This document shows positions 1 through 8,244 of a DNA stretch of 64,000 bases, in pieces. Made by a program: the position numbers and the translations under genes. Below the pieces are notes generated by a model. The model worked only from the letters and a program-made list of their open reading frames with translations. It searched no databases and was not told the origin of the DNA. The DNA is from Alicyclobacillus sp. ALC3 (lineage in GTDB: Bacteria > Bacillota > Bacilli > Alicyclobacillales > Alicyclobacillaceae), in the NCBI RefSeq assembly GCF_028751195.1, contig NZ_CP066784.1, forward strand, positions 2,046,001-2,110,000. Reading direction: 5' to 3'. How positions within the stretch are numbered: the first letter of the stretch is position 1; each line of letters starts with the position of its first letter.

Positions 1-1584
1 CTCAGATACGTACACGGATTTTTTTGCTGTGACAAACCCACCCCGCAACCCTTTTCGAATCGAAACCGTTCTCCCACTCTCCAATGTGCTGGATTCAACA
101 TTCCCAGTAATGATAATGTTACCGACGCTTTGCAATGAACTGGATACAACATTTGTAGCTCGTATAATCGTGGATTCTTGTGGCAGTCCCCTGATTTCCT
201 TATCAAGAGCTTTGATTTTGCCCAAAAGGGTCTTAATGTCACTGTCGGAGACTTTAAAACGACTCTCACCACTCCACTTGGATTCGACCAACTCTTTCAA
301 TACTTGATAGGCACTGTCGAAGCCAGACAACTCATTTGAATCTTCATCCACAAGCGTCGCCAGCATGTGTTCTAACGCTGTGTGCCGTTTTTCAAATAAA
401 ATTGAGGGTATCCTTGACAACGTATCAGCCATATCAGATCGTTTCGTGACATGTTCCACCATCAATGCGTGTTCTTCTTGGAATCGCTTTAGTTCAGGAA
501 CGAGCTTTGCAATTAGATTGAGCAGGCTCTCATAATGAAATTGCTGGTATCCCGAAACTAACTTTGAGTCGTAAATCCCGTTCTGAACAACGACTCCAGC
601 CCCAGAAAAAACAGAAGACTTTTCAATATGTCCGTAAACTGTAATTAGCCCCGATGCCTTAACAACTGCCCCTTCTTGAATGGAACCGTTCACAATGATA
701 TTGCCATCAAACTGGACTTCACCATCTTCTATAGAGATATCCTTTTCAAAGATGAGCTCAGGAACGACATCGACGACCTGTTTTGTGTATCGCGGTCTAC
801 CATCTCGAATGGCGACAATATCCCCATTGACGTTGATAACACCGCGTCCGAAATTGAGGGTCGTCTGTTTCCCATCATACTTCGCTTCAATGGGTATGCC
901 ATACACATTTATCCCTGGTACTCCTTTAGTCCCAGGTTCCAGCACCGCAACGGTCGTTCCAATCGAAACCGTAGAAAATCTGCTTGTGTGAAGAATTGGG
1001 TCATGCTCCACGCTCAATGCCGCAGATGCTCTGAATTTCGCAGGCAATCCCTTTTGGGGTAAAACGCCACGAAGAACGATTTCTTCTTGATGATTCGATG
1101 GGTGACACAGGCGGTTTACTGCCGCATAATCAATCGTCCCAGTGTACCCATGTTTGGATAGGAGATTTAAAATCACTTCTTGAGGCATTGGTTCTGGATG
1201 ACGATGGGTCTCTTCCATCACAAACTCCAAATGTCTACATGGTTCGACATCTTCAAGGCATAAGTTTACACCTTCTACCACGCTCGCCTGTACCTCCACG
1301 CTTAGTTCATCCTCTGATACAACCGCTCTATATGAAATGGCGGGTTCGACACTCGTAACTTGCACCTGAATTGAATGGGACTCACTGACAACCACTTCAC
1401 CGTAAACTTGTTCCCCGTCCATAAAAACTTGAATCAGAGGCGTTTCAGGAACAATGATGGTGGCATAGGCTCCATCATGTTTCGGATCAGTGACGATGAC
1501 GTTTCCATTACGAAAATAAACTGTTCCATGTACCATCGGACGCGCCATGATTTTGGAAACCATTGATACAATAGACCGCTCCAT
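1..1584 (-). CDS. FapA/DUF342-family polymer-forming protein, partial (3' end off window)
   Basis: An open minus-strand frame runs from ATG at 1584 to the left edge (528 codons, no stop), so the C-terminus is missing. About 200 residues in, it shows the DUF342 pattern: a PGTKGVPGINVYG stretch, then repeated short beta units such as FDGNIIVNGSI and GLITVYGHI, as in the right-handed helix of FapA/bactofilin-like proteins. A charged, probably coiled-coil stretch (LVPELKRFQEEHALM) follows. In Bacillus and Vibrio, DUF342 proteins are linked to flagellar assembly or cell-surface organisation; the role here is unknown. A c-di-GMP riboswitch lies about 150 nt upstream, so expression is probably set by c-di-GMP. 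It follows the EAL-kinase gene on the same strand. An AGGGA about 13 nt before the ATG is a weak ribosome site; a later in-frame ATG is possible. Confidence 0.85.
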   Translation of the reverse strand, partial: MERSIVSMVSKIMARPMVHGTVYFRNGNVIVTDPKHDGAYATIIVPETPLIQVFMDGEQVYGEVVVSESHSIQVQVTSVEPAISYRAVVSEDELSVEVQASVVEGVNLCLEDVEPCRHLEFVMEETHRHPEPMPQEVILNLLSKHGYTGTIDYAAVNRLCHPSNHQEEIVLRGVLPQKGLPAKFRASAALSVEHDPILHTSRFSTVSIGTTVAVLEPGTKGVPGINVYGIPIEAKYDGKQTTLNFGRGVINVNGDIVAIRDGRPRYTKQVVDVVPELIFEKDISIEDGEVQFDGNIIVNGSIQEGAVVKASGLITVYGHIEKSSVFSGAGVVVQNGIYDSKLVSGYQQFHYESLLNLIAKLVPELKRFQEEHALMVEHVTKRSDMADTLSRIPSILFEKRHTALEHMLATLVDEDSNELSGFDSAYQVLKELVESKWSGESRFKVSDSDIKTLLGKIKALDKEIRGLPQESTIIRATNVVSSSLQSVGNIIITGNVESSTLESGRTVSIRKGLRGGFVTAKKSVYVSE

Positions 1585-1729
1585 GGTGGGTACATTTTCC
1601 CTGGGTCGTCGTAAGTGAAGAATTTTCGATTGGAAGAATTTCTTGAAAACTGTCGTCAAGTTCATCTGGAGTGCCGCCCCATTTTGATGTTTATTATTGA
1701 ACGAATGTTTAGAGAGGCGAATACGAGAT

Positions 1730-1816
1730 CATCTCGGCAACCCATCAATCATAGACTACTTTCGCCCTTAGATACGTGGTTTTGCGTCCCTGACTTACGT
1801 CCAGGTTTGCCTGCGA
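1730..1816 (-). promoter_or_regulatory. c-di-GMP-I (GEMM-I) riboswitch upstream of the DUF342 gene
   Basis: Read on the minus strand, the region starts with GGCAAACC, has a GTAA (GNRA) tetraloop hairpin CTGGACGTAAGTCAG, the invariant GGGACGCAAA, the tetraloop-receptor halves TCTAAG and TATG, and closes with GGGTTGCC pairing to GGCAAACC. This is the GEMM-I aptamer arrangement. It begins 37 nt after the stop codon of the EAL-kinase gene. A short palindrome (CGAGATGATCTCG) follows at once and may be part of the expression platform. Whether binding turns the gene on or off is not clear, because no strong poly-U terminator is visible. Confidence 0.9.
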
Positions 1817-1852
1817 GTTCTTACTATTAGTAAGTAAATCGGGTGTCAGCGT

Positions 1853-4237
1853 TCAAGATACTACAGTGTGCTTAACGGGTAGAATCACATCGACGATGGT
1901 TCCTTGATTTAAAACACTATCTATACGAATTGCTCCTCCGTGTTCATGGACAATTTTTTGGCTGATCGTCAGTCCTAATCCCGTCCCTTTCTCCTTTGTA
2001 CTGTAAAATGGCTCTCCAATATGCCTCAACCGTTCCTCAGTGATGCCGCATCCCTGATCGATGAATCGGAGTCGGATCGAAGCTGAATTGAGCCACCTCG
2101 TTTCAATTTTAAGAATTCCTCCGTCTGGCATGGCTTCTACGGCATTTTGAAGAATGTTGATGAACACCAGCTTGATTTGATTTTCATCGCAGGGTATGTG
2201 TGGCAAATTCGTATCATACTCATCAACGATTTCAACACTTTTCAAGGTGGCTTGTGTGCCGAATAACGTCAGCACTTCTTCCAGCAGAATCTTTATATCA
2301 ACTTCTTTGACTTGATGGACATGAGACCTGGCAAGTGATAAGAATTCATCCACGACATGCTCAATCCGAGTAATTTCAGACAGTATCATCTCGGTGTACA
2401 ACGGCTTCTCTCCCCCATTTTTCAAGAGTTGAGTAAATCCTTTAATGGACATGAGTGGATTCCGAATTTCGTGTGCAACGCCTGCGGCTAATTGCCCAGC
2501 AACGGAAAGCCGTTCCGATTTGCGTATAATATCTTCCGTCTGCTTGCGTTCCGAAATTTCACGAGCTACAACTAATACCCTATTCACTTCACCATCTATA
2601 GTTAAAATCGGACTCGCAAGCGACTCCACCCAGATATAAGAACCGTCAGCCTTCATATACCGCCACTCACCGCTCGCGGCAGTTTTCGTACAAATGACCC
2701 TATGAAGCAATTGCTTCGTATAGGAAAGATCATCTGGATGCACTCTGGTGAACCCAGGTGTGCCTTCTCTTTCAGCAGTTGATATTCCAAGTAGCCTGTC
2801 ATGCGACGGTGAACTATATTGAATTGTGCCGTCCACACCGAAAATGATAATAAAATCATCCGAATTCTCAGCAATCAATCGGTATTTCGCTTCTTGTTCG
2901 ATGAGGCGTTCCGTAAGACGAGTAATTTCTTGTTCTTTCTTTACACGCTCAGTAATATCAATGCATGATGCAATGACTTCGACAACCTGTCCACCTCTAC
3001 GAATCGGGCGCAAAGATGCCAAATACCATACGCCATTGTATTCTGCCTCATATGTAACATTATCTTCACCCGCCCAAGCTCTCCGATAGTATTCAAGCTT
3101 TCTTTGGGCATCATCAAAGTTGCGGAAGTCCGTTAATTCCCTACCTACAATTTGTTCAGGAATCAAGCCAATTCGATGGACTAATTCTCCATCACACAGA
3201 GTATGGATAAATTTCTCGTCCTTCTTAATAAACTTAAAAATCATCCCTTGTTGTTGCCGAATGGTATCTCGTAATTCTTGGCGAGCCTTTTCCAACTCAT
3301 CTTCCAACCATTTTCCCCTGTATACTTCTTGAGGAATTCCTTCGAGGTGAACAACCTTTATAATTTCTTCCCATTTTCTTTCGAGTTCATCTGGAAGCAG
3401 AGGCTTACTGAGGAAATATCCTTGACCTTTATTGCAGAGATTCTGTTGAAGAAAAATCAGATGGTCTCTGGTTTCCAATCCTTCAGCAACGACATCGAGT
3501 TTCAACTGGTGAGCCATCGCAATAGTTGCCTGAATAATTGTTGCATCCTTCGTATCTACCGTACAATCTCGAACAAATGATTGATCAATCTTAATTTGAT
3601 CGATTGGGAATTCTCTCAAATAGAGCAAGGAACTAAAACCTGTTCCGAAATCGTCTAAGCTGATGCGGACACCAGTACTTTTCAAGTCTTTCAAGACTGG
3701 GAGGACGCGATGGACATCCATCATGGTACTCTCAGTAATCTCAATCTCTAAGTAATTAGGCGTAAATTTTGTTTCGTGCAAAATGGTTTGAATGCGTTCT
3801 ACAAAGGTGGGGTCCTGAAGCTGGCGACCAGAAACATTGACCGCCATAGTCATGGATGGAAGACCAGCTTCTCTCCATTTTTGGTGTTGTTTGCAAGCCA
3901 TTCTTAACACCCAGTCCCCAATCGGTAAAATCAGCCCTGTCTCTTCCGCCAGAGGAATAAAATCAATCGGAGAGATTAGTCCCTTTTCTGGATGTTTCCA
4001 GCGAATTAACGCTTCAACACCAGTGATTTTTCCATATATCAAATCAACGTTTGGTTGATAACAAAGAAAAAACTCTTGTCGTTGCAAAGCTTGTCTTAAA
4101 TCTATTTCCAACCTTTGCGGTTTATGTTCATTTACATTATTGTAATTATATGGTTTATCAGGTAGGTTATACCCCCCCCCCCCCCCCCGAAGGGGTTTTT
4201 TACCATTTATTTTATATATTGTATTTTCTTGTGCCAT
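1853..4237 (-). CDS. EAL-PAS-PAS sensor histidine kinase (c-di-GMP phosphodiesterase fused to a sporulation-kinase-like module)
   Basis: About 794 residues with no membrane segment. An EAL domain (about residues 45-290) keeps the catalytic signatures EAL (75-77), NVSGRQL, EITES, DDFGTGFSSL (195-204), KID, EGLET (252-256) and GQGYFLSKPL, so it should hydrolyse c-di-GMP. Two PAS domains follow (about 325-433 and 451-566), then HisKA with the phospho-acceptor H589 in AAGVAHEIRNP, and an HATPase_c with N box (NILQNAVEAM), G1 (DQGCGI), F box (EPFYSTK) and G2 (GTGLGL). The kinase half resembles Bacillus KinA-E type kinases. The start is ATG 4237, with GAGGTG six bases before it; an upstream GTG at 4246 overlaps that ribosome site. 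Residues 18-22 are five glycines encoded by a 17-G run. A c-di-GMP riboswitch heads the gene, suggesting feedback. No response regulator is adjacent. Confidence 0.9.
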   Translation of the reverse strand: MAQENTIYKINGKKPLRGGGGGYNLPDKPYNYNNVNEHKPQRLEIDLRQALQRQEFFLCYQPNVDLIYGKITGVEALIRWKHPEKGLISPIDFIPLAEETGLILPIGDWVLRMACKQHQKWREAGLPSMTMAVNVSGRQLQDPTFVERIQTILHETKFTPNYLEIEITESTMMDVHRVLPVLKDLKSTGVRISLDDFGTGFSSLLYLREFPIDQIKIDQSFVRDCTVDTKDATIIQATIAMAHQLKLDVVAEGLETRDHLIFLQQNLCNKGQGYFLSKPLLPDELERKWEEIIKVVHLEGIPQEVYRGKWLEDELEKARQELRDTIRQQQGMIFKFIKKDEKFIHTLCDGELVHRIGLIPEQIVGRELTDFRNFDDAQRKLEYYRRAWAGEDNVTYEAEYNGVWYLASLRPIRRGGQVVEVIASCIDITERVKKEQEITRLTERLIEQEAKYRLIAENSDDFIIIFGVDGTIQYSSPSHDRLLGISTAEREGTPGFTRVHPDDLSYTKQLLHRVICTKTAASGEWRYMKADGSYIWVESLASPILTIDGEVNRVLVVAREISERKQTEDIIRKSERLSVAGQLAAGVAHEIRNPLMSIKGFTQLLKNGGEKPLYTEMILSEITRIEHVVDEFLSLARSHVHQVKEVDIKILLEEVLTLFGTQATLKSVEIVDEYDTNLPHIPCDENQIKLVFINILQNAVEAMPDGGILKIETRWLNSASIRLRFIDQGCGITEERLRHIGEPFYSTKEKGTGLGLTISQKIVHEHGGAIRIDSVLNQGTIVDVILPVKHTVVS
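4172..4188 (-). repeat. 17-base poly-G (coding strand) homopolymer in the EAL-kinase gene
   Basis: Seventeen consecutive C on the plus strand, read as G in the gene, fall 15 codons or so after the start codon. At 17 the frame is open. With 18 G the frame reads GTA TAA directly after the run; with 16 G it ends at a TAA about 13 codons later. The tract therefore acts as an on/off point if its length varies. Such runs are classical contingency sequences, but sequencers also miscall them. Confidence 0.9.
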
Positions 4238-4259
4238 TCCCTTCACCTCGTCACCCGTA

Positions 4260-4438
4260 CAGTGTTAAAGGCGACCCCTTTACTACAGAGCCGCCTTCAA
4301 GCAAACAATATGTTTGAAGTGGCAACCTGGCAATCATAGGCATCCATGCCCTAAGACCCATGGCTTTGCGTCCCAGCGTTTCCACTGGTTTGCCCTGAGA
4401 CACTTTCTGTCCGATAAAATTCATATACCCGCATTATA
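4260..4438 (-). promoter_or_regulatory. c-di-GMP-I (GEMM-I) riboswitch and leader of the EAL-kinase gene
   Basis: The aptamer spans about 4319-4398. On the minus strand it reads GGGCAAACC, a GAAA-capped hairpin, CTGGGACGCAAAGCC, the receptor halves TCTTAGGG and TATG, and closing CAGGTTGCC, matching the GEMM-I consensus. A TATAAT lies upstream at 4433-4438, with no clear -35. Downstream, a CTTCAA...TTGAAG hairpin and an AAGGCG...CGCCTTT hairpin (about 4260-4297) precede the ribosome site and could form the expression platform. The regulated gene encodes an enzyme that destroys the ligand, so a homeostatic loop is the natural reading (inference). Confidence 0.9.
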
Positions 4439-4439
4439 C

Positions 4440-5080
4440 TGCACCAATCGACATTTTTCTATGAAAAATGAGGTTGAAAAAACTAAACGCATGTCCGTGA
4501 TTGAACTGTAAAAATCTGAGCATAAGCACCTTTGTCCACTAAATATCTTAATCCCCTGGGTACAACACGACACAGAACAAGGGTGAGATAATTGAGGATT
4601 CAATTCAACGAAACAGAACGAGTGATGATTCCTCATTGTATTCAAGACGAAATTGGATTGGGATACGTGACAGTATTGATAGCTGGGTAGATAATGATGC
4701 ACTCGTTCTTCGCAAGTTTCAGTCCCAATGCATTTTTGTGCGAAACCCAGTCTATCAAAGTAACACCTTTCAAAGACAAGTTCGTCTACCAAGAATGTTG
4801 TAAGCAAATCGTCACTATGTCCCTTGTAAATATTGCCCATATGTCACATTTGTAATTACAGGGTTTATCGGGCACAGGGGTTCGCATCCCCCCCCGTCGA
4901 AGGCTTCGCCCAAGCCTCTTGTTATATCGTAGTCACGACACTGTATTTGATGACGGTTTGGGCACATGTAGTATCTTAATTGAGGCATTGATATGAACCG
5001 AGGGTAGAAATCCCAGAAATCACCTACGGACCGTGGGGAGGTAAGTGTTATCTCGCCTCCCAAGCCCCTATGACCACCCT
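4440..5080. other. Gene-poor interval between csoR-like gene and EAL-kinase leader
   Basis: I see no convincing gene. Open frames on both strands have no ribosome site and no recognisable protein pattern. A segment at about 4840-4905 resembles the start of the EAL-kinase coding region: an eight-base C run and shared GATAAACC and TAATTACAA, which would encode a PDKP-NY motif in both places. A GGGAGG...CCTCCC inverted repeat at about 5036-5061 follows the csoR-like stop and may be a weak terminator. Confidence 0.5.
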
Positions 5081-5081
5081 T

Positions 5082-5378
5082 TCACTTCACGTACTTATAG
5101 ATCACATTCATCAGTTCGTCGTATACCTCGTCTTCCCCACTCTGAATGGCATTCGTGGCACAGGTTTTCAGGTATTTTCGCATGACTTCTTTGCCTACCC
5201 CACGCAATGCCTCATGAATGCTGGAAATTTGCGTCAAAATGTTGACGCAATTGCTGTCATCTTCCTCGATCATCCTCTTCACGCCACGGATTTGTCCCTC
5301 GATAACCGATAAACGTTTAGTGCACTTCGAGATGTGTTCCTGTCTCTCCTGTTCTTCCACCATGGGTAACTCTTGCAC
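5082..5378 (-). CDS. CsoR/CstR-family metal- or persulfide-sensing repressor
   Basis: A 98-residue all-helical DUF156 protein (RLSVIEGQIRGVKRM...NCVNILTQISS...KTCATNAI). The two conserved cysteines are spaced as in the family. The position that is His in Cu(I)-binding CsoR (4 residues before the second Cys) is Tyr (KYLKTC); the sulfur sensor CstR also lacks His there (NLIEC). This hints at persulfide or an altered metal specificity rather than classical Cu(I) sensing. The start is GTG 5378 with AGGGAG about nine bases upstream. The first 62 nt lie inside the 3' end of copA, so translation is probably coupled. It likely represses the copA promoter at 7603-7631. Confidence 0.88.
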   Translation of the reverse strand: MQELPMVEEQERQEHISKCTKRLSVIEGQIRGVKRMIEEDDSNCVNILTQISSIHEALRGVGKEVMRKYLKTCATNAIQSGEDEVYDELMNVIYKYVK

Positions 5379-7566
5379 GCTGATCCACTCCCTTTAACCG
5401 CGCTTTTAAACGCATGGAATTGCCAACAACGATGAAGGAACTAACCCCCATGCTGGCTGATGCCACGACAGGTCCTAAAATCCCCAACCCCGCAAACGGA
5501 AGACCGATGCCATTGAATAGGAACGCATAGATGAAGTTTTGTCGGATCGTTCGGTAGACTTTACGACTTAACTCAATCATGAATGGAATTTGCCCAAGCT
5601 CACCGTGTATCAGCGTGATATCGGAGGCTTCATTGGCGATATCGGTGCCTGTTCCCATGGCAATGCCGATATCTGCTTGCACCAATGCAGGTGCATCGTT
5701 AATCCCATCACCGACCATGGCAACAAGCCCGTACTGTTCTTGGAGTTCATTGATTATTTGTGCTTTATCTTGCGGCAATACTTCTGCCACGACATGATCA
5801 ATACCAAGCTCCTTGGCAATGGCTGTTGCTGTGTGGCGATTGTCTCCCGTCAGCATCGTTACCGTGATACCCGACTGTTGAAGGCTCTCGATAACACTTT
5901 TCGCTTCTGACTTTATGTTGTCACGAACCGCAATCAGTCCAAGAATTTCATCTGTTGAGACCCACACGACGGTATGCCCTTGGTTCTCCAGTTCTTGCTT
6001 CTGCTTCGCGAGTGGCAGGGGGATAATAAACCCTTGATCCGTCATCAGTATCGTGGTTCCGACGAATACACGCTTGCCATCGACTGTACCAACGATTCCT
6101 CGTCCTGGCAGGGCTTCAATGTCAGTTGCATTTCGAAGTCCCTGCCCCTGCTTTTTTGTGTGCTCGACAATCGCTCGACCTAATGGATGCTCTGATCCTT
6201 GTTCTACCGCACCAGCCAATGAGAGAACATGCTCACCAATGACAGATGTCACCGATGGCTTACCCTCAGTGAGTGTGCCTGTCTTGTCGAAGACAATATG
6301 TTTTAGCTTGTGCGCGGCTTCGAGCGATGCGACGTTTTTAATCAAAATGCCACGTTTTGCGGCTTCACCTGTGCTCACCATCACGGCAGTTCCAGGAGCG
6401 AGTGTTAATGCACAAGGACAAGCAATTACGAGTACAGCGACCATATGAGAGATGGCTTGAATCAGTCGATATTCGCCTGTATAAAAGACCAACCAAGCGA
6501 TAAAGGTAATCGCTCCAAGACCGAGAACCAGTGGGACGAAGACCCGACTTAAACGGTCACTAAATTCGACAATTGGGACTTTAGACGTTTGGGCTTGCTC
6601 AACCAGGCGAATGATTTGAGACAACATCGTCTCTCGACCAATCTTCGTGACTTCAATAAGCAATGAACCATTTTGATTCATCGTTGAGGCAAAAACCTCA
6701 GTACCCGTTTCCTTTCGAACGGACTTACTTTCCCCTGTCAGTGCCGCTTCGTCCACAAAAGATGATCCCCCAATTACAACACCGTCCACAGGTACTCGTT
6801 CTCCTGGGCGGACGCGAATCAGATCCCCTACAGCAACTTGATCGATAGGGATTTCTTGCTCAACGCCATCTCGCACACTTCGGGCAAATCGTGCCTGCAA
6901 AGACACAAGTGAACGAATGGCTTCCGACGACCGATAGGTCGCACGAATCTTTAAGTAGTTACCCGTTGAAATAAAAGCGACAACCAGAGTCGCCGTATCA
7001 AAATACGTCGCCGCGCTTCCTGGCAAAAGCAATGCTCCAATCGAATACAGATACGACGACAACGCCCCAATGGTAATCAACACATCAGTTGTAACCGTTC
7101 GAGCGTAACGTATCGCTTGATACGCGCCAACATAGTATTTCCACCCACCGTACAGGACGATTGGCGTGGTGAAAATCGCCATAAACCATGCGTTCCCACG
7201 GTTAAAGGGCAGTACGTGAAAATTAGGAAAAATCCAAAGGGCAATCATCAAAAGAATCACGGGTATACCTAATATCCATGCAATGAAGAGTCGGCGTTTG
7301 CTTTGCCTGAGTTCGCGAATATGCGCTTCTTCACGTGACTGAACTTCACTCTCAAGAAGTGCCTTGAATCCGATCTTCTCGACACGTTCTTTGATATCTT
7401 TAACGCCGATGACCTTGGGATCAAAGGCAACGTGTAGTTTCTCAGTGGCAAAGGTCAGTTCCGCCTTTTCTACGCCATCTTGTCGCGAGACACCCTTTTC
7501 AATCGCACGAGCACACGAAGCACAGTGCATGCCTTCAATGACCAATTCAACATTTTTCGTCGCCAT
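5317..7566 (-). CDS. copA: Copper-translocating P1B-type ATPase
   Basis: About 749 residues. An N-terminal heavy-metal domain with GMHCASC, a set of membrane helices, the phosphorylation site DKTGTLTEG, the SEHPLGRAI motif, and the hinge GDGINDAPAL show a P1B ATPase that moves Cu(I) across the membrane. The transmembrane metal motif is CPC, but it continues ALTLAPG where most CopA proteins have ALGLATP, and the later helix has FN instead of the usual YN, so ligand geometry may differ. I chose ATG 7566 because GGGGG lies 11 bases upstream and homology starts there; the frame stays open further up. The 3' end overlaps the csoR-like gene by 62 nt. Confidence 0.92.
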   Translation of the reverse strand: MATKNVELVIEGMHCASCARAIEKGVSRQDGVEKAELTFATEKLHVAFDPKVIGVKDIKERVEKIGFKALLESEVQSREEAHIRELRQSKRRLFIAWILGIPVILLMIALWIFPNFHVLPFNRGNAWFMAIFTTPIVLYGGWKYYVGAYQAIRYARTVTTDVLITIGALSSYLYSIGALLLPGSAATYFDTATLVVAFISTGNYLKIRATYRSSEAIRSLVSLQARFARSVRDGVEQEIPIDQVAVGDLIRVRPGERVPVDGVVIGGSSFVDEAALTGESKSVRKETGTEVFASTMNQNGSLLIEVTKIGRETMLSQIIRLVEQAQTSKVPIVEFSDRLSRVFVPLVLGLGAITFIAWLVFYTGEYRLIQAISHMVAVLVIACPCALTLAPGTAVMVSTGEAAKRGILIKNVASLEAAHKLKHIVFDKTGTLTEGKPSVTSVIGEHVLSLAGAVEQGSEHPLGRAIVEHTKKQGQGLRNATDIEALPGRGIVGTVDGKRVFVGTTILMTDQGFIIPLPLAKQKQELENQGHTVVWVSTDEILGLIAVRDNIKSEAKSVIESLQQSGITVTMLTGDNRHTATAIAKELGIDHVVAEVLPQDKAQIINELQEQYGLVAMVGDGINDAPALVQADIGIAMGTGTDIANEASDITLIHGELGQIPFMIELSRKVYRTIRQNFIYAFLFNGIGLPFAGLGILGPVVASASMGVSSFIVVGNSMRLKARLKGVDQRARVTHGGRTGETGTHLEVH

Positions 7567-7570
7567 ATAG

Positions 7571-7631
7571 GTATACCCCCTATCCGTATGCATTATGTAA
7601 TCACCATACACCCCCACCCCCTCCCTGTCAA
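7571..7631 (-). promoter_or_regulatory. copA promoter with CsoR-like operator
   Basis: TTGACA (7626-7631), a 17-base spacer and TATGGT (7603-7608) make a strong sigma-A promoter facing copA. Just downstream, about 7574-7590, ATACCCCCTATCCGTAT is an imperfect palindrome with a C/G run, the layout of CsoR-family operators. Binding there would block transcript initiation or clearance. The operator call is by resemblance only. Confidence 0.75.
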
Positions 7632-7752
7632 TATACAACGAGATGACTATGGAAAAATATGAAACGAACTGAGCATGCTATACATAGGCGGAGAGTCACT
7701 GGTAACACTATCCGATGGCACAACAATTCCACTCCAAAGGGGATGATTCAGA

Positions 7753-8094
7753 ATGTCAATGACAATGACCGCGACGAGTAAGTTCCAAGCGTGCATCGAT
7801 GCCTGTCACCAATGTCACGAGGCATGTGAGAAAAACTGCACAGAATGCTGTCGGATGGATATGTCTCAAATGGGCAAATGCGTGGAACTATGCCGCGACT
7901 GTGCTGACATCTGCAAAATGGCGGAATCCTTTATGATTCGCGATAGCCAGTTCGCCAAACAAGTTTGCCAGCTTTGTGCCACGATTTGCGATGCCTGCGC
8001 GACTGAATGTGCCAAACATCAAAATCCGCACTGTCAAGCTTGCGCTACAGAATGCAAGAAATGCGCGGACGAATGCCGTAAGATGAGTGCCTAA
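7753..8094 (+). CDS. Four-helix-bundle copper-storage-like protein (Csp/DUF326)
   Basis: A 113-residue cysteine-rich protein, with Cys in CxxxC and CxxC spacing on every predicted helix (for example CHQCHEACEKNC, CRDCADIC, CQLCATICDACATEC). This is the Csp/DUF326 pattern, in which thiols line the core of a four-helix bundle and hold many Cu(I) ions. No signal peptide, so it is probably cytosolic (Csp3-like). It is divergent from copA, sharing the 190-bp intergenic region, which fits a joint export-plus-storage response. AGGGG lies 12 bases before the ATG. Confidence 0.92.
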   Translation: MSMTMTATSKFQACIDACHQCHEACEKNCTECCRMDMSQMGKCVELCRDCADICKMAESFMIRDSQFAKQVCQLCATICDACATECAKHQNPHCQACATECKKCADECRKMSA

Positions 8095-8098
8095 ATAC

Positions 8099-8123
8099 AA
8101 GGGGAGGTGTTATGCCTCCCCTT
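8099..8123 (+). terminator. Hairpin after the Csp gene
   Basis: AAGGGGAGG and CCTCCCCTT form a nine-pair stem with a seven-base loop five bases after the stop codon. There is only a short T run, so it may be a weak or bidirectional terminator. Confidence 0.65.
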
Positions 8124-8244
8124 TATCGAAGGAGATTGGGCAATTGGAAAGATTGTGTCGAGCAGAAGTAAATAGAGGTTATTTGTGGGGGGGAGGGAAA
8201 CGGGAACAATCCACCAGAATGCGCCTGAAACCAATGTTCGGTCA

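Noticed and set aside
29..1830. Several plus-strand open frames of 60-130 codons
   Set aside because: They lie antisense to the DUF342 gene and the riboswitch, have no ribosome sites and show no protein-like pattern.
4421..4840. A 139-codon minus-strand frame upstream of the EAL-kinase leader
   Set aside because: No ribosome site, no recognisable domain, odd composition; it also overlaps the riboswitch promoter.
5035..5061. GGGAGG...CCTCCC inverted repeat as a strong terminator for the csoR-like gene
   Set aside because: No U run follows on the minus strand, so it is only noted within the gene-poor interval.
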